This document shows positions 18,198 through 27,705 of a DNA stretch of 64,000 nucleotides, in pieces (the stretch's first letter is position 1; every line of letters begins with the position of its first letter). This DNA comes from Yoonia maritima (lineage in GTDB: Bacteria > Pseudomonadota > Alphaproteobacteria > Rhodobacterales > Rhodobacteraceae), in the NCBI RefSeq assembly GCF_002933395.1, contig NZ_PKFN01000009.1:124001-188000 (forward strand), read 5' to 3'. Both the position numbers and the translations under genes were made by a program. The notes below the pieces were generated by a model, which was not told the origin of the DNA, made no database searches, and saw only the letters and a list, made by a program, of their open reading frames with translations.

Positions 18198-19052
18198 CTA
18201 GTTTACCGCGTTGTTTTCGATGGCTTGCAGTGCGCGAACTGCTTCCTCGAAGTGTCTTGGATGCGTTTCAATTGCGTCAGCCAAGAGAGTTTTTCCGGTC
18301 GAAATATCGTTTTGCTTAATCGCTGCAAGAGCGAGGGTATAAAGCAATTGAGCACGTTCAACTTGCGTCATCTGCACAACAGGGAGGGTGTACTTTCGCT
18401 GTGCGCCCCGTGCGAGCACAAGGTTATTCTTTGCCGTAAAGAGCCTTGGGTCGTGGCGCAACGCGTCAGTAAACAGGCGTTCTGCACCGCGATAATCTCC
18501 GCGGGTTAGCTTGGAATAGCCCCAGTTATTATAAACCGATGCAGGGCGCGTTGTTAGCCCGGCTGCTGTTTCATAAAAACTGTCGGCCTTTTCCCATTGC
18601 TGGCGGCTATCGGCGACCATCGCTTCAAAGCGGTAGCGCTTAAAGGTTTCATAGGTCGGGGGAACTGTGTTTAATTGCGCTGCTGCGTCATCCCAACGGC
18701 TTGCACGGATAAGTGCACCGGCGAGCTCAACAGAGTCTTCACTGGTGGATTCAGGATGGGAAATGACAGTTTCCCACGCCGCGATGCCATCAGGTACACG
18801 TCCGGCACGAATAAGTGACGTAGCAAGCCCGCGTTGCAGATCTACTCTTTCAGGGTGGTTTTCGACGGCGTTGGCGAAATAGCGCACAGCCTCTTCAGGG
18901 TCGCCGACTGTCAGCATGACCTCGTTGAGGTTAGATTCATCAATGACGTTAATGTCACTCATGGCTTCTTGAACCTGCTCTTCGCCGGATTTTTCGCACG
19001 CAGAAAGCAAAATCGTTGCCGTGCATAGCGTCATAATAATAGAGTGGCGCAT
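18198..19052 (-). CDS. TPR-repeat lipoprotein, TadD-like (second copy)
   Basis: A 284-residue protein with a lipoprotein signal peptide (lipobox LLSAC, lipidated Cys at residue 19). At least four TPR-like helical hairpins follow, such as DPEEAVRYFANAVENHPERV, SRWDDAAAQLNTVPP and ASVYNNWGYSKLTRGDYRGA. It lies directly after another TadD-like gene with a 29-base gap and before the prepilin peptidase. TadD-type lipoproteins are thought to act like PilF/PilW pilotins, helping the secretin reach or assemble in the outer membrane. Two adjacent, dissimilar copies suggest divided roles, but that is inference. Confidence 0.88.
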   Translation of the reverse strand: MRHSIIMTLCTATILLSACEKSGEEQVQEAMSDINVIDESNLNEVMLTVGDPEEAVRYFANAVENHPERVDLQRGLATSLIRAGRVPDGIAAWETVISHPESTSEDSVELAGALIRASRWDDAAAQLNTVPPTYETFKRYRFEAMVADSRQQWEKADSFYETAAGLTTRPASVYNNWGYSKLTRGDYRGAERLFTDALRHDPRLFTAKNNLVLARGAQRKYTLPVVQMTQVERAQLLYTLALAAIKQNDISTGKTLLADAIETHPRHFEEAVRALQAIENNAVN

Positions 19053-19081
19053 ATTTTTTGCGTCCTTTTGCTGCTCTTATC

Positions 19082-19639
19082 TTAGAGGTCCGACATGAGC
19101 ACAAAATCTCCTGCACCACGTCGGATTAGATTAAAGTTCTGATAGTCTTCTAGCACAGTATTGTCAGAGTTTTCCAACATTGTGAGTGCAAGGCGCAGGT
19201 TGTCGCGGATTTCGTCCGAGTTTCCGCTATCAGCGGCGTAAGCGCGACGAAAAACTTCGCTAGCTTCAGCTGTTTTCCCTCTCTCCATTAAGACCACACC
19301 AAGGTTGTTCCAAGCTGGTGGAAAGCTAGGATCTTCTTCAACAGCGGACCTTAACCAGCGCTCCGCTTGTCCCAGCCTACCTAAGTTTAGATTTGCTGAC
19401 CCGATTGCCGACATCGTGTCCACGTTCAATCCCTGTTCGAACGCAGCGCGATTGTAAGCTTTGAGAGCGAGTTCGTATTCACCCGCAGCCATGAGGCGAT
19501 GCCCTACAATGAGTCCATCCGTATCACCCTGCCCAGAAACGCCGGGCGCGTAGACGCCATCGGCCGTTAGATCCAGATTTCCGGAGCAAGCTACGGTGGT
19601 TGCGGCAACAAACATCAAGATAGCCACACGAGCTATCAT
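19082..19639 (-). CDS. tadD: TPR-repeat lipoprotein TadD
   Basis: A 185-residue lipoprotein (signal peptide ending TTVAC, Cys18) with TPR motifs: GEYELALKAYNRAAFEQGLN, GRLGQAERWLRSAVEEDPSF and GKTAEASEVFRRAYAADSGN. It directly follows tadC with a 5-base gap, which is the usual place of TadD in tad operons. The family is required for Flp pilus biogenesis and resembles type IV pilotins. The protein is expected at the periplasmic face of the outer membrane. Confidence 0.9.
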   Translation of the reverse strand: MIARVAILMFVAATTVACSGNLDLTADGVYAPGVSGQGDTDGLIVGHRLMAAGEYELALKAYNRAAFEQGLNVDTMSAIGSANLNLGRLGQAERWLRSAVEEDPSFPPAWNNLGVVLMERGKTAEASEVFRRAYAADSGNSDEIRDNLRLALTMLENSDNTVLEDYQNFNLIRRGAGDFVLMSDL

Positions 19640-19644
19640 TTGGA

Positions 19645-20613
19645 TTAGGCTCCACCGAAGTTTTTTGCGATCGCGTAGATTGATGGACCGATCAAAATAG
19701 CCATAAGTGGTGGTACCGTCAGCATCATAGTAGCGAGAGTCATCTTTGTCGGCAGTTTGTTTGCCTTTTCTTCAGCTCGCATCACGCGTTTATCTCGCAT
19801 TTCTAGTGAGTAGACCCGGAGGGCGTCTGAAATTGATGTACCAAATTGTTGAGATTGCACGAGCACGGTGACGAAGCTCGTGATATCTTGTACGCCGCAG
19901 CGTTCAGCCATGTCTTTTAGAACAGTCGTCTTGTCTTTACCGGCTTTGGTTTCCTGACCAACCATTTCGAACTCGTCGGAAATATCGGGAAACCCCGAAC
20001 GTAGTTCCGTCGAAACACGTAAAATAGCTTGGTCCATGGATTGACCAGCTTCTACACATACCAGCATGAGATCTAGTGCATCAGGAAAACCATTCTCGAT
20101 AGCCTCCTGACGGATTGCTTGACGTCGCGTAACCCAGTATTTTGGAAGCATGTAGCCCGCGCCGCCTGGTATCATGATCATTAGCACTAGATCTTGTGTG
20201 GTGACGTCGCCTTGAGACATCTTAAATACGGAATATATACCACCGAGAGCCAACCCTAATATACCGAGTGCAAACTGCAAAAAGTGGTAACTTCGTACTG
20301 CATTTTTACCACGATACCCGGCTTGCAGTAGCTTGAGCTTAACAGCGGAATATTCATCTTCGTTTTGGGGTTCCAAGAAGCTCGAGTACTTTTCGAGTTT
20401 GTCCTTGTTGGTTCCTGAGCGTAGCTTTTCACCCTTCGCGGTTTTTTTCTCAGGTCCTCTACTATTAGATTTTAATCGATCAAGCGGATCTTCTTCTTTC
20501 TTTAACAGAACAGGTAGTGCCACTAGCACTAAGAAAAAGCCAATAAGCCCGACGAGGATTAGAAGTGCGTTAGGTCCTAAGAATTCTGTGAGGATTTCTT
20601 GAATCGCGTCCAT
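19645..20613 (-). CDS. tadC: Tad pilus inner-membrane platform protein TadC
   Basis: A 322-residue type II secretion F-domain protein. There is an N-terminal membrane helix (LLILVGLIGFFLVLVALPVL), a basic cytoplasmic loop, and the T2SSF domain with FPDALDLMLVCVEAGQSMDQA and RCGVQDITSFVTVLVQSQQFGTSISDAL motifs, then a final helix pair. With TadB it forms the inner-membrane platform on which the CpaF ATPase acts. It lies 10 bases after tadB and 5 before tadD. Confidence 0.95.
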   Translation of the reverse strand: MDAIQEILTEFLGPNALLILVGLIGFFLVLVALPVLLKKEEDPLDRLKSNSRGPEKKTAKGEKLRSGTNKDKLEKYSSFLEPQNEDEYSAVKLKLLQAGYRGKNAVRSYHFLQFALGILGLALGGIYSVFKMSQGDVTTQDLVLMIMIPGGAGYMLPKYWVTRRQAIRQEAIENGFPDALDLMLVCVEAGQSMDQAILRVSTELRSGFPDISDEFEMVGQETKAGKDKTTVLKDMAERCGVQDITSFVTVLVQSQQFGTSISDALRVYSLEMRDKRVMRAEEKANKLPTKMTLATMMLTVPPLMAILIGPSIYAIAKNFGGA

Positions 20614-20623
20614 AGCGTGTTCC

Positions 20624-21589
20624 TTAGACTTTAATATTTACAAGTGATCGCATCACCACAACGTTCAGAACTAGAAAACCTGCAATTACGAAACACGCTG
20701 GAATGAACATAGGGCTTTCCATTACTTCGTCAAAATAATCGGGCTTCACCAAAGTGATCAGGATTAACGCAAGCACTGGAAATACTGAGAGAAGATTACC
20801 GGACCATTTTGCCTCGGCGGTAATCGCGCTCACACGACGGAACAGACGGAAACGTGCACGAATAACCTTTGCGAGACCATCGAGAATTTCTGCCAAGTTA
20901 CCACCAGAAGTTTGCTGGATAGTTACGGCCACTGCGAGAAAGCGCATGTCTTGATTGTCAAGCCGCTCGGCCATCGCTTTGAGTGTTTCCCCCATATCGC
21001 GACCATAAGCTGCTTCATCGGAAATCATACCAAACTCTGTGCCCAACGGGTCAGCAATTTCATTAGAGACAATTTGTAGTGAGTTCGAAAACGGATGCCC
21101 AACACGGAGCGATCGAACCATCAGCTCAACCGCTTCTGGCAGCTGCTCACCAATCATCGTCATCCGTTTCTTAGCTCTACGGCTAATCCAGACATACACG
21201 CCACCGACACCCATCAGGATTGCGACTGCTATGCGCACAGGACCGCCAAGCTGCGTCAGCACTGTCAACATGAGAAACGCGACGACGCTAATAACGCCCA
21301 TCAAAATTAAAATCTGTGGCGGGGTAAAGACGATATTTGCCTTCTGCGCCTTATTCGCGAGCATTGAGTAGATAGGGATGCTTTGCGATCGCATATGTTG
21401 CGTCATTTCTTTGCGCAACTGCTCTAGAACTTGCTCGCGGCTTCCACCCTTATCAAGCATTTCTAGGCGACGGTTTACTTTGCCGTCCATGCTAATAGAC
21501 TTGCCAAAGATAACAAGGTAGACACCCTGAACCATTGCCACAACCGCGACGAAAATAAGAAGATAGATAATAGGAGCGGCAGAAATCAT
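20624..21589 (-). CDS. tadB: Tad pilus inner-membrane platform protein TadB
   Basis: A 321-residue T2SSF-domain protein. An N-terminal transmembrane helix (IIYLLIFVAVVAMVQGVYLVIF) and two central helices precede the cytoplasmic domain, which has LPEAVELMVRSLRVGHPFSNSL and the signature VTIQQTSGGNLAEILDGLA. Two C-terminal helices close the protein. It is the partner of TadC in the pilus motor platform. The gene starts 6 bases after cpaF. Confidence 0.95.
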   Translation of the reverse strand: MISAAPIIYLLIFVAVVAMVQGVYLVIFGKSISMDGKVNRRLEMLDKGGSREQVLEQLRKEMTQHMRSQSIPIYSMLANKAQKANIVFTPPQILILMGVISVVAFLMLTVLTQLGGPVRIAVAILMGVGGVYVWISRRAKKRMTMIGEQLPEAVELMVRSLRVGHPFSNSLQIVSNEIADPLGTEFGMISDEAAYGRDMGETLKAMAERLDNQDMRFLAVAVTIQQTSGGNLAEILDGLAKVIRARFRLFRRVSAITAEAKWSGNLLSVFPVLALILITLVKPDYFDEVMESPMFIPACFVIAGFLVLNVVVMRSLVNIKV

Positions 21590-21595
21590 CAGATG

Positions 21596-23053
21596 TTACT
21601 CCGCAACCATTGGTTCAAAGATCGCAGGCGGCAAGTCGTATCCCCATAGCTTAAAGCGTTCGGAAAAGTGGCTGCGCACGCCAGTGGCGGTGAAGTGGCC
21701 GATAATTTTGTTATCAGAGGTCAATCCGACACGCTGATAGCGGAAGATTTCTTGCATCGAAATTACATCACCTTCCATCCCTGTGATTTCGGTGATTGAG
21801 GTCATGCGACGCGAACCATCTTGAAGTCGAGATGCCTGCACAATCAGGTTGACCGCAGATGAAATTTGGCTTCGCATCGCTTTGATCGGCATTTCAATAC
21901 CAGCCATCGCGATCATGTTTTCGAGACGAGATACACCATCGCGGGCGCTGTTGGCGTGGATCGTCGTCATTGAACCATCGTGACCAGTGTTCATGGCCTG
22001 CAGCATGTCGATAACTTCTTCACCACGGGTTTCCCCAACGATGATACGGTCAGGACGCATACGCAGGGCGTTTTTCAAGCAGTCACGCTGTGAAACCCCA
22101 CCTTTACCTTCGACGTTTGGTGGCCGGCTTTCCATACGCCCCACATGTGTCTGTTGAAGCTGAAGTTCCGCTGTATCTTCGATTGTGAGGATGCGCTCTG
22201 CGTCATCGATAAACCCTGACAACGCGTTCAAAGTTGTCGTTTTACCTGAACCCGTACCACCTGAAACGATGACGTTTAGTCGAGTTGAAACTGCGGCTTG
22301 AAGATACGCGGCCATTTCTTCGGTAAAGGCACCGAATTTAACCAATTCTTCGATCCCAAGTTTATCTTTCTTAAACTTACGAATTGAAACTAGGCTGCCA
22401 TCAACAGCGATTGGTGGAACCATTGCGTTGAAACGGGAACCGTCTGCGAGACGTGCATCAACGTAAGGGTTACTTTCGTCAACACGGCGTCCAACAGCGG
22501 ACACGATTTTATCAATAATGCGTAGCAGATGTTTTTCGTCTTTAAACGTTACATCGCTTAGCTGCAATTTACCGTCGCGTTCGACAAATACCTGCTGAGG
22601 TCCGTTAACCAGAATGTCGTTGACAGAATCGTCTTTCAGAAGAGTTTCTAGCGGCCCAAGACCCGTGACTTCAAAGAACAAATCCTGACTAAGAGTTTGA
22701 CGTTCATCGCGATTTAGAACGATGCCCATATCTTCGAGCGTTTCGTTCGCAATGGCGTTAATTTCGTTGCGAAGCTCTTGCTCTGATGCAGTTTCGAGCG
22801 CCGACAGGTTGAGGTTGTCAAGCAAGGCTTTGTGAAGCTCTAGCTTGATTTCGCCTAAACGTTCTTTGCGGCGTTTTTCTTTGTCAACTGGGCCAGCCTC
22901 GGCCGCACGTTTTTCAGGCATAGCCTTCATTAGAGATTTACGTGCTTCGTCGACCTTGGGGGCGGCTGCAGGCGCAACCGCTACTTTAGGGCGCCCAGCG
23001 GCTGGCTTAGGTGCGTCTTTGGGGGCATTTGGCTTTTTATATTTCGAAAACAT
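21596..23053 (-). CDS. cpaF: Tad pilus assembly ATPase CpaF / TadA
   Basis: A 485-residue secretion ATPase of the type II/IV family. An Ala/Pro/Lys-rich disordered N-terminus (about residues 1-65) is followed by the N-terminal domain. The ATPase core has Walker A GGTGSGKT (265-272), the Asp box [12 protein letters not shown], Walker [12 protein letters not shown] and the His box [16 protein letters not shown]. CpaF powers both extension and retraction of Tad pili in Caulobacter. GAGG 7 bases before the ATG gives a good ribosome binding site. It follows cpaE by 11 bases. Confidence 0.97.
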   Translation of the reverse strand: MFSKYKKPNAPKDAPKPAAGRPKVAVAPAAAPKVDEARKSLMKAMPEKRAAEAGPVDKEKRRKERLGEIKLELHKALLDNLNLSALETASEQELRNEINAIANETLEDMGIVLNRDERQTLSQDLFFEVTGLGPLETLLKDDSVNDILVNGPQQVFVERDGKLQLSDVTFKDEKHLLRIIDKIVSAVGRRVDESNPYVDARLADGSRFNAMVPPIAVDGSLVSIRKFKKDKLGIEELVKFGAFTEEMAAYLQAAVSTRLNVIVSGGTGSGKTTTLNALSGFIDDAERILTIEDTAELQLQQTHVGRMESRPPNVEGKGGVSQRDCLKNALRMRPDRIIVGETRGEEVIDMLQAMNTGHDGSMTTIHANSARDGVSRLENMIAMAGIEMPIKAMRSQISSAVNLIVQASRLQDGSRRMTSITEITGMEGDVISMQEIFRYQRVGLTSDNKIIGHFTATGVRSHFSERFKLWGYDLPPAIFEPMVAE

Positions 23054-23064
23054 AGTATTGCCTC

Positions 23065-24306
23065 TTAAGCTCGGGCTTCCGCTTCGGCTTGGTTGACGTC
23101 ATGCATTGATTTGGCAAGTTTAGCGATTTCTTTGCGTAACGGGTTTTTCGGGATCCCAACTGCCATTGGGGCACCATGGTCGCAGCTTTGCATGACTGGT
23201 TTTCCACCATCAGGCATGAGTACGTCGATCGAAATACCCAAGCTATCAGCAAGACGTTTAACACGGCTTTTGCCGTTTAAATCTGTGAAACCAGGTGCGC
23301 GGTTCAAAATGAAACGAATTTTCTCAAAGGGAAGGTCTTCAGACTGGAGTGCGCGCTTCAGCCTTAAGGTGTTTTGTGCCGACCGCATGTCTAGCTCAAT
23401 CATGGCGAAATAGATATGCGCCATTTCTAAAACGGTCTGTGACCATTCGACCATGGTCGAAGGCATATCAATTAGAACATAGTCAAAGTTAACCCGCGCC
23501 ATTTCAATTACACGTCCGATGTCTTCGGGGGTAATCATATCAAGCGGAATCATATCTGTGGGTGCGGTTAAAACATGAACCTTGTCTTCAAACGTCAACA
23601 TTGACGCCATGAAAGCCTCTGAATCCATAGATTCGGTATCGGTCAACATTTCCAACACAGTTTCACGGCGCGGCAGATCAAGATACGTCGAGACAGAGCC
23701 AAACTGAAAGTCTAAGTCGAGCAGACAAACCTTTGGCGGTTCATCCTTGTCGATGTTCGCAAGTTCCCAAGCCATGTTGACGGCCATCATTGTCGCTCCA
23801 GTACCACCGGCGATGCCATGTACGGGAATAACGACACCAGAATGATCTCCACTTGCGTTGAATTGTTTGTCGCCAGGGGCATGTTGTGGCGTGGGTTCAG
23901 CGGTAAGCACCCGTTCAATGGCACGGGCCAGTTCATTCTCAGGAAGAGGATAGGGGACAAATTCGTCGCCGCCTTCACGCAATAATTGGTGTAAGGCTGT
24001 TGGGCTAACATCTTCAGCTATCAGAATAACTTTTATTCCAACTGATTTGGCGACTGCGATTACCTCAGAAACCAACGGCAAATTGTCTTCGTCGTTGGCG
24101 TCCATTGCAATTGTTACAAATTGCAGGCTTCGGGCTTCTTTTTGCCCTAAGAACGCAACTGCATCTTCGAAGCTTAGATCGCCCCAGGCGTCGCCCAATG
24201 CTGCTTCCATATCTTCAATTAGCAGATCGAAAATTTGGACGTCTCGGCTGATCGTGCACGCTACAATAGGTGGGGCATCGTGTTGTACGGCCGTGCTATC
24301 GGTCAT
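23065..24306 (-). CDS. cpaE: Pilus localisation protein CpaE / TadZ
   Basis: A 413-residue protein. An N-terminal receiver-like domain (about residues 15-135) is followed by a ParA/MinD-like domain (about 155-400). The P-loop region reads GIAGGTGAT (164-172). Both the signature lysine and the P-loop lysine of the ParA KGGxGKT motif are absent, as is common for TadZ/CpaE. Other ParA-like strands remain (VCLLDLDFQFGS, YVLIDMPSTM). TadZ-type proteins place the pilus machine at the pole. It is the first gene of the cpaE-cpaF-tadB-tadC-tadD transcript, and its upstream gap contains the terminator of the preceding unit. Confidence 0.94.
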   Translation of the reverse strand: MTDSTAVQHDAPPIVACTISRDVQIFDLLIEDMEAALGDAWGDLSFEDAVAFLGQKEARSLQFVTIAMDANDEDNLPLVSEVIAVAKSVGIKVILIAEDVSPTALHQLLREGGDEFVPYPLPENELARAIERVLTAEPTPQHAPGDKQFNASGDHSGVVIPVHGIAGGTGATMMAVNMAWELANIDKDEPPKVCLLDLDFQFGSVSTYLDLPRRETVLEMLTDTESMDSEAFMASMLTFEDKVHVLTAPTDMIPLDMITPEDIGRVIEMARVNFDYVLIDMPSTMVEWSQTVLEMAHIYFAMIELDMRSAQNTLRLKRALQSEDLPFEKIRFILNRAPGFTDLNGKSRVKRLADSLGISIDVLMPDGGKPVMQSCDHGAPMAVGIPKNPLRKEIAKLAKSMHDVNQAEAEARA

Positions 24307-24503
24307 TCTTGGTCGTCCTTATCGCTTCTGTTATTCTATCATAATCTGCACTGGGCTACATGCGCTAGAGCTGTAGAGTACCGTATTCACCACACGTGAG
24401 TATAGCGTGAATGGAGTTCACTTTATCCAAGGTAATCGTGTCGAGATTAGGACTAAAACAGCGATAAAATGGGGAATGTCGCAGCTTATGGGTCTAAAAG
24501 ACT

Positions 24504-24537
24504 ACGTCTGCGCCATAATTATGGTTGGCGCAGACGT
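24504..24537 (-). terminator. Hairpin terminator after the cpaC-ompA unit
   Basis: ACGTCTGCGCCA (24504-24515) and TGGCGCAGACGT (24526-24537) form a perfect 12-bp stem with a 10-base loop, starting 14 bases past the stop of the OmpA-like gene. On the minus strand it is followed by AGTCTTTTAG, a modest T-run. It separates cpaC-ompA from cpaE. Confidence 0.78.
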
Positions 24538-24550
24538 GATTTGTAAGCCG

Positions 24551-25195
24551 TTATTCGCTTATGCCGCCGCCTTCAATGGCGCCAACGCGTGTGGCACTAG
24601 TAATATATTCACGATAGATTACTTGGGCGTATTTGCCCTCTATAACCATCGGATCGCTTGCCACAAACCCAGACACCTCCGTGACGGTGCGACGATTGCG
24701 GCGCTCACGGTCATTTGTTGCAACCAATGGCTGTGTTTCACCGAATGAGGCTACCGCTTCGAGCCGGCTACGGTCGATGCCCTGAGCCGTCAAGAAGGCA
24801 ACAACTTTCTGGGCGCGGCGAAGACCTAGGCGACGGTTGTAGGCTTGGCTACCGACAAGATCGGTGTGACCGTAAACCTTAAAGCGTACTTCGGGGAACT
24901 GCCGAATCCAATCTGCTTGCAGCGATAGAATCTGGCGGGCGTTTGCGTCCAGTTCAGTTGAATTGAATTCAAACGTTACTGTCGACTCAATCTCAGAGGC
25001 GAAGCGGCGCGCAAGATTGACGCGATAGTCCTCTTGCGCAGACTGAACCATCACGTTGTTCATCGTCGCGTTGCCGAACTGGCCATTGTCGATCACGGCT
25101 CCGGCTTCGTATTGAAGGCGCGCGTATTCATCGCTGGTTGTTGAGCAACCAGCGAGAAGAGCAGCAGCCATTGCTGTTGTCATAAGTTTTTTCAT
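24551..25195 (-). CDS. OmpA-family lipoprotein in the CpaD position of the tad locus
   Basis: A 214-residue protein started at ATG 25195; a TTG at 25210 is in frame but would add five residues before the signal sequence. The lipoprotein signal peptide ends in LLAGC (Cys17). The C-terminal half is an OmpA-like peptidoglycan-binding domain, with VTFEFNSTELDANARQIL, KVYGHTDLVGS, NRRLGLRRAQKV and a final RNRRTV. It follows the secretin gene cpaC by 16 bases, where other alphaproteobacteria carry CpaD. It probably anchors the secretin to the cell wall from the outer membrane; that role is inferred. Confidence 0.9.
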   Translation of the reverse strand: MKKLMTTAMAAALLAGCSTTSDEYARLQYEAGAVIDNGQFGNATMNNVMVQSAQEDYRVNLARRFASEIESTVTFEFNSTELDANARQILSLQADWIRQFPEVRFKVYGHTDLVGSQAYNRRLGLRRAQKVVAFLTAQGIDRSRLEAVASFGETQPLVATNDRERRNRRTVTEVSGFVASDPMVIEGKYAQVIYREYITSATRVGAIEGGGISE

Positions 25196-25211
25196 TGACC
25201 TGTGCTCCAAT

Positions 25212-26588
25212 TCATTCGTCCATGACGTAACCGTAAGAACCGCTAAAGTCCTGACGTGCTACCTCACCTGCGCCACCAGGAATCTGGGTGCCAGCTGTTG
25301 TTTTACCTAGCAAAAACAGATCGGATTCGCTTGGTAGCCTCACGCGATCGGTTGGAAGTGAAAGCGCTGCGCCACGTGTCGGTGACACCAAGTGCGGCGT
25401 TACAATGATCACGAGCTCTGTTTGCTCGCGTTCGTAAGCTGCGCTGCGGAACAGCGCGCCCAGTACTGGAATATCTCCCACCCAAGGAACTTGCTCGCTT
25501 AGATCGTTGAAGTCGTCTTGTAGTAGGCCTGCGATAGCAAAGCTTTCACCATCACGCATTTCAACAGTTGTTTTCGTTTCTCTGCGTGTGAAAGCATTGA
25601 TTGATAGACCATTACCACTCGTAAACGCGTTTGTTGTATCTACTGAAGATACCGCTGCGGCTAACTCGAGGTTGATAATGTCATCATCGATGACTGTCGG
25701 TACGAAAAGCAGTTCCACGCCGAACGGTTTGAATTCAACTGTAATCGTGTCTTCATCTTGTGCGACGGGGATCGGATATTCTCCCCCAGCAAGGAAGCTC
25801 GCCTCCTGGCCGCTAAGCGCAGTTAGGTTTGGCTCCGCCAATGTTCGAACGACACCACGTGACTCGAGTGCTTCAATCATTAGATTTACGTTCATGTTGC
25901 CGGCACCAAATCCGAAGGTCACTGCGCCATTGGCGCCACCTGTAGAAGTTGATGTTGAACCAGAAATGGTTGTTCCGCCAGAGGTGCCACTAACGCCTAG
26001 TTGCGCACCAAGAGATTTGCGAACTGAACGCTGCATCTCGGCAAAGCGAACCTGCAGCATAACTTGCTGCGTGCCGCCAACAACCATCAGATTCGAAACG
26101 CGATCTGGTGCGTAACGTTGCGCTAATTCAAGTGCGCGATCAAGGCGCGCAATAGAGCTCACTTGACCTGATAGTACGATTCCATCGTTCGCAGTTCGCA
26201 CTTCGATATTCTCACCCGGTAGAATTTGGGTCAGACGTTCCTTGAACTCTGCCATATCGGGTGCGACATGGATTTCGACATTTGTAATTAGACGCCCATC
26301 AGCGCCCAAAAGTGTCAATGTCGTACGGCCTGGTTCCTTACCTAATACGTAGATAGTGCGTTCAGATAAGGATGAGATGTCAGCAATGCCGGGATTGGCA
26401 ATAGACAATTCCGTAAAGGGTACATCGCTTTCCACCACAACGGCCCGGTTCATCGGGACGCTAAGTGCGCTAGACGCTGCGCCACGTAATACGCGCAACG
26501 TTTCTGCTGGTGCCATGGTTGGTGCTGCCGCTGCTAGCGACAACGTCAAGCCGGTAAGTGCGGCTTTAATAAATCTGTCATATTTCAT
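25212..26588 (-). CDS. cpaC: Tad pilus outer-membrane secretin CpaC / RcpA
   Basis: A 458-residue secretin. The signal peptide ends at about MAPAE (residue 29). A pilus-assembly N-domain with BON-like repeat (NRAVVVESDVPFTELSIANP, then LPGENIEVRTANDGIVLSG) follows. The secretin C-domain has the typical VMLQVRFAEMQRSVRKSLG start, the LAEPNLTALSGQEASFLAGG segment and the conserved VPWVGDIPVLGALFR near the end. It forms the outer-membrane channel for the Flp pilus. A strong GGAGAGGCAGG ribosome binding site precedes the ATG. A terminator upstream (26735-26768) implies that it has its own promoter in 26589-26734. Confidence 0.95.
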   Translation of the reverse strand: MKYDRFIKAALTGLTLSLAAAAPTMAPAETLRVLRGAASSALSVPMNRAVVVESDVPFTELSIANPGIADISSLSERTIYVLGKEPGRTTLTLLGADGRLITNVEIHVAPDMAEFKERLTQILPGENIEVRTANDGIVLSGQVSSIARLDRALELAQRYAPDRVSNLMVVGGTQQVMLQVRFAEMQRSVRKSLGAQLGVSGTSGGTTISGSTSTSTGGANGAVTFGFGAGNMNVNLMIEALESRGVVRTLAEPNLTALSGQEASFLAGGEYPIPVAQDEDTITVEFKPFGVELLFVPTVIDDDIINLELAAAVSSVDTTNAFTSGNGLSINAFTRRETKTTVEMRDGESFAIAGLLQDDFNDLSEQVPWVGDIPVLGALFRSAAYEREQTELVIIVTPHLVSPTRGAALSLPTDRVRLPSESDLFLLGKTTAGTQIPGGAGEVARQDFSGSYGYVMDE

Positions 26589-26734
26589 AAGTGACCTGCC
26601 TCTCCGATCACGCCTCGTTGTAGGGTCTTAATGCCCATGATTTTTTGACCATGCGGTAGATGCGCATTTATTGCAATAATCAATAGGTTGGAGGCTGAAG
26701 CGAATGTGGACAAAGCGCAACACTATCAATCCAC

Positions 26735-26768
26735 GAAAAAAGCGCTCGGGGTGTCCCGAGCGCCTTTT
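26735..26768 (-). terminator. Intrinsic terminator after cpaB
   Basis: GCGCTCGGG (26742-26750) and CCCGAGCGC (26755-26763) form a perfect 9-bp stem with a 4-base loop, flanked by A-runs and T-runs on both sides. On the minus strand TTTTTT follows the stem. It ends the cpaB transcript 34 bases past the gene. Confidence 0.92.
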
Positions 26769-26801
26769 TCAGCTTTATCTATTGTTGTTTAAGGGGTGTT
26801 G

Positions 26802-27641
26802 TCAGTCGTTGCATGGGATTTGAAACTCAACACGTTCCGTTCCCCGTCTCTCGTAGCGATAGCATACTTCTGGTGCCTCCTCCTGCTCCTCGATAACAAC
26901 ATCTTCGATGATTTCTCCAGTCACAGATTGAGTGTCTACTGTAATATTCGAAGCAACTGGGGTGGCGTCTCCAGCGCCAACCAAAGATATTGTAAGTGAT
27001 CCACTGGCTTGAGCTTGTGTTAGAATTGCTACCTCTTGAGGGGTGACCTGAACGATAATGTTGGTAATGCCGCTACGTGCGCCTTCTTCATCTGGCACAG
27101 CGATGATTTCGAGGCTCGACTTGAGCAAGTTTGTTACTTCGCGGCCATTACTTAATCGACCAGTCCAGTATAGATCAATTCGATCATTTGGGCGTAGAGT
27201 ACCAAATCCGCCAGTGACACGTCCCTGAATGGGGAATGCGCGCATGCCGGGGTCAACAAGTGCTGTGAGGCCACGGCTAGAACCGGGAGCCGCTAATTTG
27301 CTTTCAGTTAGGGGCTCATTGGGGGTAATAGGGAGGACAATCACTCGCATTTTCGCGGGCTGCTCTGGCGGGAACAAGCTGTCTTCGTTGCGGACAACTC
27401 CTTCGGGTAGGTAATCCTGAGCATATTTTATAACGACAACGTCTTCTGAAGTAATGACTTCGCCATAAGTGAATTCTCGATTTACAGAGTAAACATCCAC
27501 AGTTTTTACTGCACCGTCACGCTGTTGTTGAGCGCGTGCAAGTTCGTTGTTTTTTTGTTCGATTTGTTGATTCACCATATAGACGGCAAAGCCAGCAAGC
27601 GCCATGCCTACAAGTAGAACCAATCCAAAAACTCCGCGCAT
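26802..27641 (-). CDS. cpaB: Flp pilus assembly protein CpaB / RcpC
   Basis: A 279-residue protein started at ATG 27641, which has GAGG 8 bases upstream. An ATG 21 bases earlier (27662) lacks a good ribosome binding site. An N-terminal membrane anchor (GVFGLVLLVGMALAGFAVYM) is followed by an SAF-like domain (YSVNREFTYGEVITSEDVVV) and the RcpC domain (ALVDPGMRAFPIQGRVTGGFG, then NDRIDLYWTG). CpaB is a periplasmic partner of the secretin. It forms a single-gene transcript between two hairpins and has an 18-bp palindrome upstream. Confidence 0.93.
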   Translation of the reverse strand: MRGVFGLVLLVGMALAGFAVYMVNQQIEQKNNELARAQQQRDGAVKTVDVYSVNREFTYGEVITSEDVVVIKYAQDYLPEGVVRNEDSLFPPEQPAKMRVIVLPITPNEPLTESKLAAPGSSRGLTALVDPGMRAFPIQGRVTGGFGTLRPNDRIDLYWTGRLSNGREVTNLLKSSLEIIAVPDEEGARSGITNIIVQVTPQEVAILTQAQASGSLTISLVGAGDATPVASNITVDTQSVTGEIIEDVVIEEQEEAPEVCYRYERRGTERVEFQIPCND

Positions 27642-27705
27642 TATTATATCCTCTGATTTCATTCTGCTGGCAGAACTGCCGACAGTGTTCAGTCAGCTAT
27701 TTCCC

